A stretch of 60,524 nucleotides of DNA from a virus, in the IMG/VR virus record IMGVR_UViG_3300032156_000008, positions 1 to 60,524 of that record. The stretch is one strand, 5' to 3'. Shown here piece by piece: positions 55,418 through 60,524 of this stretch (position 1 is the stretch's first letter; each line of letters opens with the position of its first letter). Below the pieces are notes generated by a model, which saw nothing but the letters and a program-made list of their open reading frames with translations, did not search any database and was not told the DNA's origin. A program made the position numbers and the translations under genes.

Positions 55418-55442
55418 TTCCGCGCCTCAGAGTGGGGAGAGT

Positions 55443-55464
55443 GAGGTGGACTAAAGTCCACCTC
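55443..55464 (-). terminator. Perfect hairpin overlapping the capsid gene stop
   Basis: GAGGTGGAC/GTCCACCTC, a perfect 9-bp stem with a 4-base TTTA loop, overlapping the TGA of the capsid gene. It probably attenuates transcription or stabilises the capsid mRNA, giving high capsid and lower downstream expression. Confidence 0.6.
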
Positions 55465-56443
55465 AGCCCTGCACCAGTGTGGTGATCTGGCAGGCTGCGT
55501 ATGTCTGCTTCAGGTGCGGGTAGACGATCGACGTCATCGTCGAGTAGATGGGGGAGTTGTTCGGGTCGCGGCTGTCGTAGCCGAGGCTCGTCTTGACGTC
55601 CTGGATGACGTATTCCTCATACCATGTCCTCGACGGGTCGTCCGGCAGGAGGAGGGCCGTGCCCTGCGCCATCGCCGTGATCGTCTGGGTCTTGCTGGTG
55701 AGCGGGTCCGTGATGGTCACGGCCGGGAGCTCCCAGATGCCGCCGGGGCCGGAGACTTCTCCGTGACGGAGGGTCTTGAGGACCGCGTCCATCTCCTTCA
55801 CCCCGAGGGTGCTGATGATCCCGTCGAGCCACGAGTAGTCCACGGCGTTCATGAACAGGTGGTAGTTCCCGTTCGGGGGCTTGACGCCCCGCGCCTTGAG
55901 GGCTCCGATGGACGCGCCGATCATCTTGTTGAAGTTCCCGTAGTAGTTCCCGTTCCCGAAGGTCGTCGAGGTGGTGTACTGGGTGTCCGCACCCTGATAG
56001 AACCCCTCGATGGCGTAGTTGGTGCCGTCGGGCGCCCACCCCTGAAAGATCAGGGCGTCCTCGAGAACCGCCATCTGGTAGGCCTGCGACGCCGCCCCGA
56101 TACGGGTGATGTCGATGGCCCCCCCGGCGTAGTTCTGGAGGGCGTTGAACTCCTTGCGGTCGATCTCGATCTGGTGCCGCAGGATGGGCAGCTGGACGTT
56201 CTCACGGCTGAGCCGCGGGGCGTCCTTGATGTCGTTGGGCCTCGGGAGCTGGTAGGCGATGGTCGCCGGGCCAGCGTCGGCCAGACGCACCGCGTCGACC
56301 GAGTAGATGCCCTCTCCCTTGATATTCGGGTTGGCGGTGATCGCCTGTCTCGCGATCGTCCACGCCCGAAGGGGCTGGATGATCTCGAGGTCGATCGCCT
56401 GACCAGCGCGGAACAGGAGAGGCTCGAGAGTAACGGTAGGCAT
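55463..56443 (-). CDS. Major capsid protein, encapsulin-like HK97 fold
   Basis: 326 residues from ATG 56443, with AGGAGG upstream. LPILRHQIEIDRKEFNALQNYAGGAIDITRIGAASQAYQMAVLEDALIFQGWAPDG is the core signature of family 1 encapsulin/linocin-like capsid proteins (E-loop and A-domain start, ED.liF.G). Followed by the 9-bp hairpin. Position after the scaffold and before the neck genes agrees. Confidence 0.85.
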   Translation of the reverse strand: MPTVTLEPLLFRAGQAIDLEIIQPLRAWTIARQAITANPNIKGEGIYSVDAVRLADAGPATIAYQLPRPNDIKDAPRLSRENVQLPILRHQIEIDRKEFNALQNYAGGAIDITRIGAASQAYQMAVLEDALIFQGWAPDGTNYAIEGFYQGADTQYTTSTTFGNGNYYGNFNKMIGASIGALKARGVKPPNGNYHLFMNAVDYSWLDGIISTLGVKEMDAVLKTLRHGEVSGPGGIWELPAVTITDPLTSKTQTITAMAQGTALLLPDDPSRTWYEEYVIQDVKTSLGYDSRDPNNSPIYSTMTSIVYPHLKQTYAACQITTLVQG

Positions 56444-56456
56444 GTCTCATCCCCTC

Positions 56457-57398
56457 CTAGAGTGCGCTCAGCGCGCGGATGTTCGCGGCGGAGCTGGTGG
56501 TCGTGACGCTCTCCATGGCCCGCCCGACGATGCGGAGGTGCGGGTGAATGAGGTGCAGCCAGATGCGGCCGCCGCACGCCGAGGAGCTACCCGGCGTGTA
56601 GACGATGGTGCGCCCGAGGGCGTTCGTCGTCCCCGCCCCGACCACGTAGCCGGGATAGAGGAGGAACTTCCCATACTTGGACGAGCCGCCATTATCCTCG
56701 CCCCCCATCAGGAGGTCGCCGATGGTCTCGGCCCCCGAGGTCGTGCCGAACTGGTTCGCCGCGACCGGGGTGGTGGCGTTGATGGAGATCCCGTCGAGGA
56801 TTCCGTCGACGTCGCCTCCCTCAGTGGTGTTGTCGAACCCCACGTCGATGGTCGTCGCGAGCGCGGTCGTGCCCTCGATGTATGAGTGGTGCCCGACCAT
56901 GCAGTCGACCGGCACGATAGTGGGTGTCTTGACGATCGCCGACGCCGTGGCGTAGGGGATCGAGAGGAAGATTCCACCCGGTGCCGGCTGGACCGGGCCG
57001 ATGACCTGCCCGTAGAACCAGTTCGCGAGGAGGTCGCCCTCCTTGACCGTCCGGTAGGTGGCGAGGCTGGCGTAGACACCGAACCCACCGCCCGCGTAGA
57101 TCCTCGTCTCCGCGGTGCTGGCGTATGCCGTCGCCACTGTGGCGGGGCGGAAGTTGGTGTCGACGTCGTCGTAGCCGATCCACCCGAGAGGCATCTGCGT
57201 CGGGAGGTGCGCCACGTATACGTCGTTGTCGCTGTAGCCGGTGCCGCTGCCGAGGCGTGAGCCAGAGGCCGCGAGCCGGCCGGGGAGGAACTCCGCGATG
57301 TTCGTGACCTCGGCGACGTTCCTCGGAAACGCCAGAGGTGGGTTCCCGTACCAGAGGATCTTGTTAATCAGCGGGTCGGGGAATCTTGATCCTGCCAT
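56457..57398 (-). CDS. Capsid decoration-like protein
   Basis: 313 residues between scaffold and capsid genes, the place of decoration (gpD-like) proteins. Mainly beta, Gly/Thr/Ala-rich (VYVAHLPTQMPLGWIGYDDV, VKEGDLLANWFYGQVIGPVQ). Longer than usual decoration proteins. No family recognised; virion role is inferred from position. Confidence 0.5.
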   Translation of the reverse strand: MAGSRFPDPLINKILWYGNPPLAFPRNVAEVTNIAEFLPGRLAASGSRLGSGTGYSDNDVYVAHLPTQMPLGWIGYDDVDTNFRPATVATAYASTAETRIYAGGGFGVYASLATYRTVKEGDLLANWFYGQVIGPVQPAPGGIFLSIPYATASAIVKTPTIVPVDCMVGHHSYIEGTTALATTIDVGFDNTTEGGDVDGILDGISINATTPVAANQFGTTSGAETIGDLLMGGEDNGGSSKYGKFLLYPGYVVGAGTTNALGRTIVYTPGSSSACGGRIWLHLIHPHLRIVGRAMESVTTTSSAANIRALSAL

Positions 57399-57400
57399 GC

Positions 57401-58009
57401 TTAGGCCTCCTTGCGGTAGGGCTCGAACGGCACCCAGTCGCGCTTGCCGGTCGCCGTGTTGAAGACGGCGCGTCCGACCGTGCTCTCTCCGGCCCTCGCG
57501 GGCTCGTCGGAGAGGCGAGCGCCGAGCTGGGCCGCTCTCGCCTTGATGGACTTCTCCGTGAGTGGACCCTCTCCGACGGCCGAGCCGCCGGGGACGTGCT
57601 CCAGACCGGTGAGGTCCGTCTCCCCGCCGCTGCCGGCGAGGGTGTTCGCTCTCGACTTCATGTAGCCGACGGGGTCGGCCTTGAACTCAGCGTAGAGCTG
57701 GTCTCCGGCCTTTAGGACCCCCGGCTTCAGGAGGTTCATGAAGTCTCTCTTCGTCGCCGCCTCCTTGATCACGGCGTCCTCGGACATACGCTTCTTGATG
57801 TCCGCGAGCTGCGCCTCCTGCGAGGCGAGCTTCTCCTGAAGGGCCTTCACGAGAGTGTTTGTCTCATCGCCCTTCTTCTGGTCCTCCTCGTCCTGCGCCT
57901 TGGCCGCGGCTATCTCCGCCTCGGAGCACTTGTTCGTCTGTGCTCCGGGGGCCGCGGGCGGAGGAGTCTGGAGTGCGGCGCCTGCCGCCTTCTTCTCTGT
58001 CTCGCCCAT
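57401..58009 (-). CDS. Nested capsid scaffold (internal start)
   Basis: In-frame ATG 58009 inside the protease gene, preceded by AAGGAGGAATCACCC, a strong ribosome-binding site. It would give a separate 202-residue protein: MGETEKKAAGAALQTPPP, a coiled coil (TLVKALQEKLASQEAQLADI), and a basic C-terminus. Same arrangement as lambda C/Nu3, where the scaffold is the C-terminal part of the protease gene. Confidence 0.65.
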   Translation of the reverse strand: MGETEKKAAGAALQTPPPAAPGAQTNKCSEAEIAAAKAQDEEDQKKGDETNTLVKALQEKLASQEAQLADIKKRMSEDAVIKEAATKRDFMNLLKPGVLKAGDQLYAEFKADPVGYMKSRANTLAGSGGETDLTGLEHVPGGSAVGEGPLTEKSIKARAAQLGARLSDEPARAGESTVGRAVFNTATGKRDWVPFEPYRKEA

Positions 58010-60049
58010 GGGTGATTCCTCCTTGGGTACTGTGTTCGTCTGACTGTTCTCGGCGGTCGTGCTGACTCGCCAGTGGCCCATCTCCTTGTGCCACGCGCGC
58101 AGGCCTTCCTCGGGGCTCTTGCCAGAGGCGTATTCCTTGATCCACGAGGCGGCGAGCGGTCTCGAGAGAACCACTCTGGCCGCGGCGGCGATCTTGCCCT
58201 CGCCGTGCTCGCGCAGGGCCTTGTCTACTCCGAGGCGGCCCACCTCCTGCATGGCGTAGATATCACTCTGACTCCTGCCCAGCATCTGCGTGACCGCGGC
58301 GTCGTGGTCCTGCTGGAGGACCTCCTCCGCGTGGGCCTCAGAGGCGATGTGGGGGGTCTCATCGGCGAATTTGGCTATGTCGCCCTGCATCTTCGGGTCG
58401 GCGAGCTGCTTCGTGTATGCGCGAGTGGCGCGGTCCTCCACGCCTCGGAACACATGCCCCTCCATCTCCTTCCGCTTGGCCTCGTAGGTCTCCTTGTCGC
58501 CCCTCTTGTAGGCCTCCTCGGACTCCGTGTAGGCCGCTCTCGCCTTCGCGTCCGAATCCGCCTGACGGGCCTCGAACCCCGCGTCGGACCCGCCTCCACC
58601 AGAGGTGAATCGACCGCTCTCGTCGTGATTCGGGTTGAAGTTCTCCCGCCGCGACAAAGTGTTCTCCTCCCATTGGTTGACGTCGAGCTCAGCGAGGTTG
58701 ACCGGGAACTCAACGAAGTTGTCCTTGTCGAGGGCCACGGTGAGCACGGCCTCATCCGAAGTGAGCCCCAGCTCCTCGCCGTGGAGGAGCCCGATCTTCC
58801 CCTTGCTCTTGGCGACGACCTCCTTGACGGACTCTCTCATCGCCTCGGCCTTCCAGCTCCCCTTCGGCAGCTCGGAGTCGTCCTTTGTCGTCGGGGGGCC
58901 GACGTCAGGGCCGGGCTCGTCGTACTGGTTGATGCCCATCTCGTTAAGGTCGACCGGGACGTCGATGAAGCTGTCCTTGTCGAGGTTTAGCCGCATCACC
59001 GCCGAGCCCTTCTCGCTGAGGGCGTCGTCGACGCTGATGAGCCCCTTGCTCTTCTTCGCGATCTCGCCGAGAGTCTTGCGGTTCTCCCCCGCCTTCCACG
59101 ACTCGCCCTTGGGTCCGCCCCTCGCTCTACCTCCTCCCTTCGAGGCGGCGCCTCCGCCCCCTCCCGAGGTGAATCTGCCACTCTCGTCGTGGTTGGGATT
59201 GAAGTTCTCCCTCGAGCCGCCCTCGACCGTCATGACGAGGTTGCTGAGGGCCGCGACAAAGGCGCTCATCCTGCCCACTGGTTTCTTCTGCTCTTCCGTC
59301 ACATCTTCTCGTCCTCCCATCTGATTCAGGGTGTTCAGCACGACCGCGGACAGATCTCTCTGCTCCGTTCCGCCGTCGGCGTTGCGGGGGAACAGGAGGA
59401 TGTGGTCCGGGTGGACGTCCCCGACCAGTCGCCTCCCGTCCTCCGTCTCGCGATCGGTGAATGCGCTGCTGATCCCGAGGCGCGCGTCGTCGTAGAGGTT
59501 CTGGACCTCGGCGTCGCATATGTCCCCGAGGTCCACTCTCAGCAGGGGCCTGCCGATATTCTTGTCCAGCAGCGCCACCCCGACCGAGTATCCGACGATC
59601 CTCGCCATGAGGTCGTCGGTGCTGATCTTCTTCAGGGTCTCCGCCGCGTTCGTCGCCAGCCCCCCGATGGCCGGGTGCTGGCCCGCGAACACGATCGGCA
59701 CGCCCTGCCCCCACTCCTGATGCGTCGGCTCGAACGCCGACTTGGGGTAGAAGGTCCCTTGGACGCGCCCCTCGTCGTCGGGCAGCCACTGGTCGAGCCC
59801 CTGTAGCACGGTGTTCTTGAACCTCGTGCACCTCGGCCCGACGTTTGTGGTGGCCCCTACTCCTCCGCTCGGGATCTGCATCATCGGAGAGAACCGCGCA
59901 TTCGTCTTCGTGCTCTTCTTGACCCACTTGCCGTCCTTGCCCTTCTTCCACTTCTCCTTGAGCTGGGACCAAGTGATCCTCGAAGCCCTCTCGGGCTTCT
60001 CCCCCGAGTCGATCAGGCCGGCGTATATCCGCTCCGAGTCTGCCCTCAT
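57401..60049 (-). CDS. Prohead protease (DUF2213-like) fused to scaffold, with tags and duplicated modules
   Basis: 882 residues from ATG 60049 (GGGAG upstream). Residues ~75-250 fit DUF2213 prohead proteases (GTFYPKSAFEP, VPIVFAGQHPAIGGLATN, RLGISSAF, VHPDHILLFPR). A FNPNHDESGRFTSGGGG tag follows, then two ~80-residue sister modules (SWKAGENRKTLGEIAKKSKG... and SWKAEAMRESVKEVVAKSKG..., each ending in DVPVDL/EFPVNL strands), a second identical tag, a helical part and the scaffold. The tags may be cleavage sites. Upstream 103-residue gene ends 20 bases before the start. Confidence 0.75.
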   Translation of the reverse strand: MRADSERIYAGLIDSGEKPERASRITWSQLKEKWKKGKDGKWVKKSTKTNARFSPMMQIPSGGVGATTNVGPRCTRFKNTVLQGLDQWLPDDEGRVQGTFYPKSAFEPTHQEWGQGVPIVFAGQHPAIGGLATNAAETLKKISTDDLMARIVGYSVGVALLDKNIGRPLLRVDLGDICDAEVQNLYDDARLGISSAFTDRETEDGRRLVGDVHPDHILLFPRNADGGTEQRDLSAVVLNTLNQMGGREDVTEEQKKPVGRMSAFVAALSNLVMTVEGGSRENFNPNHDESGRFTSGGGGGAASKGGGRARGGPKGESWKAGENRKTLGEIAKKSKGLISVDDALSEKGSAVMRLNLDKDSFIDVPVDLNEMGINQYDEPGPDVGPPTTKDDSELPKGSWKAEAMRESVKEVVAKSKGKIGLLHGEELGLTSDEAVLTVALDKDNFVEFPVNLAELDVNQWEENTLSRRENFNPNHDESGRFTSGGGGSDAGFEARQADSDAKARAAYTESEEAYKRGDKETYEAKRKEMEGHVFRGVEDRATRAYTKQLADPKMQGDIAKFADETPHIASEAHAEEVLQQDHDAAVTQMLGRSQSDIYAMQEVGRLGVDKALREHGEGKIAAAARVVLSRPLAASWIKEYASGKSPEEGLRAWHKEMGHWRVSTTAENSQTNTVPKEESPMGETEKKAAGAALQTPPPAAPGAQTNKCSEAEIAAAKAQDEEDQKKGDETNTLVKALQEKLASQEAQLADIKKRMSEDAVIKEAATKRDFMNLLKPGVLKAGDQLYAEFKADPVGYMKSRANTLAGSGGETDLTGLEHVPGGSAVGEGPLTEKSIKARAAQLGARLSDEPARAGESTVGRAVFNTATGKRDWVPFEPYRKEA

Positions 60050-60069
60050 CTCGGCTGGGGCTCCCTCTC

Positions 60070-60381
60070 CTACATTCGGCAAGTACTCACCTCGCAGAGG
60101 GGTAGGGCCTCCGCCCTCCCGGCGAGCCCGAGGCTCCAGAGGAACATCCACTGGACCTCCTGCCGACTCGCCGCCTCTATAGTCTCCTGCGAGCACTCCT
60201 CTTCCCACTCGGGCGGGACCGTCACAAACATGTTCAGCGGATTGTAGACGGCGAACCACGCCCACGCCCTCTCAGCACGCAGCCTGCGAACCTCATCGAG
60301 GAAATCCTCCACCGCCGCCTCCACGGGACTTGTCGGCGCGGGGAGGGTCGCTCCGAGGGTGGGCGCCGCGGCGGACATCAT
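60070..60381 (-). CDS. 103-residue protein after tail fibre
   Basis: MMSAAAPTLGATLPAPTSPV then helical (EAAVEDFLDEVRRLRAERAWAWF) with a VPPEWEEECSQETIEAAS middle; ATGA overlap with the fibre stop (60378). Possibly a fibre chaperone, as phage fibre genes are often followed by one, but no family is recognised. Confidence 0.55.
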   Translation of the reverse strand: MMSAAAPTLGATLPAPTSPVEAAVEDFLDEVRRLRAERAWAWFAVYNPLNMFVTVPPEWEEECSQETIEAASRQEVQWMFLWSLGLAGRAEALPLCEVSTCRM

Positions 60382-60524
60382 GAGTACTCCGACACGATGA
60401 TGCAGCCGGCGCTCCCGACTCCACCCGTGTAGGCGGTGCCGGACGACATGGCCCCGCCGCCCCCCGCCCCCCTGCCCGCGGCGCCGTTCCCATTGCCCTG
60501 AGCGGTCCTCCCGACCCCCCGCCC
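60378..60524 (-). CDS. Tail fibre C-terminus (continuation of the gene at 1-2485)
   Basis: The last codons of the collagen-like fibre, ending GCIIVSEYS-stop at 60378. Bases 60395-60520 repeat 1-126, so this is the same gene seen again through the circular overlap; only 60378-60394 is unique. Confidence 0.85.
   Translation of the reverse strand, partial: GRGVGRTAQGNGNGAAGRGAGGGGAMSSGTAYTGGVGSAGCIIVSEYS
60395..60520. repeat. Terminal direct repeat, right copy
   Basis: Identical to bases 1-126, followed by GCCC where the left copy has one more C. It marks the closing point of the circular map. Confidence 0.9.

Overview
The window is an essentially complete, circularly closing genome of a tailed double-stranded DNA virus (about 60.4 kb unique). 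The first ~126-130 bases recur at the end, and the repeat lies inside one tail-fibre gene that reads across the join. Base composition is GC-rich. Every gene I can support lies on the minus strand, most with 1-4 base stop/start overlaps (ATGA, GTGA, TGATG, TAATG), so the genome reads as a few very long operons. I saw no tRNA, integrase or CRISPR array.

Host: I lean towards an archaeon. Three operon starts (TerS, TerL and the gene beginning at 17378) have a TATA-like box centred about 25-28 bases before the start codon, as expected for archaeal promoters with leaderless mRNAs. Several virion-region proteins carry signal or lipobox sequences and are dense in N-x-S/T sequons, and the adenylosuccinate synthetase is of the short archaeal/PurZ type. 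Against this, the DNA polymerase is family A, which is more usual in bacteriophages. The host is therefore an inference.

Layout in the direction of transcription (descending coordinates, circular). (1) A 576-base non-coding region (10572-11147) with an 89-base palindrome is a candidate origin or packaging site. (2) Packaging and head genes (10571 down to 1, then 60381 to 54558): TerS, TerL, portal, a four-domain MuF fusion, an ADP-ribosyltransferase-like protein, a collagen-like tail fibre crossing the join, prohead protease/scaffold, and an encapsulin-like major capsid protein. (3) Secreted or lipoprotein-like proteins, neck and tail genes (54540-40821), including a tape measure and a 1299-residue tail-tip protein. 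(4) A probable lysis pair, a membrane protein and a papain-like peptidase (40625-38862). (5) Replication and recombination (38745-30143): RuvC-like protein, SNF2 helicase, Cas4-like nuclease, Sak4-like ATPase, DUF669-like protein, prim-pol, UvrD-type helicase and an FAD oxidoreductase. (6) A nucleotide and DNA-modification block (30114-21398): HTH protein, QueD, QueE, FolE, a PTPS-like/NDT/MazG fusion, class II ribonucleotide reductase, a DpdA-like transglycosylase, PurZ/PurA and UDG-PolA. (7) Methyltransferases and many tiny zinc-binding ORFs (21405-11148), including a TOPRIM protein and a SWIM protein.

The most exciting feature is region 6. One overlapping operon combines a 7-deazaguanine pathway (FolE, QueD, QueE, DpdA-like) with the gene set linked to 2,6-diaminopurine genomes (PurZ-family enzyme, MazG, ribonucleotide reductase, PolA). 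The virus may modify both purines of its DNA. The PurZ-family enzyme keeps the PurA-type catalytic Asp and no QueC was found, so the exact chemistry is open. A second notable theme is a recurring NPDxxRDExGKFxxGGG peptide tag that joins unrelated enzymatic domains (amidotransferase, MuF, JAMM-like, topoisomerase IB, ADP-ribosyltransferase, protease) in three head proteins.
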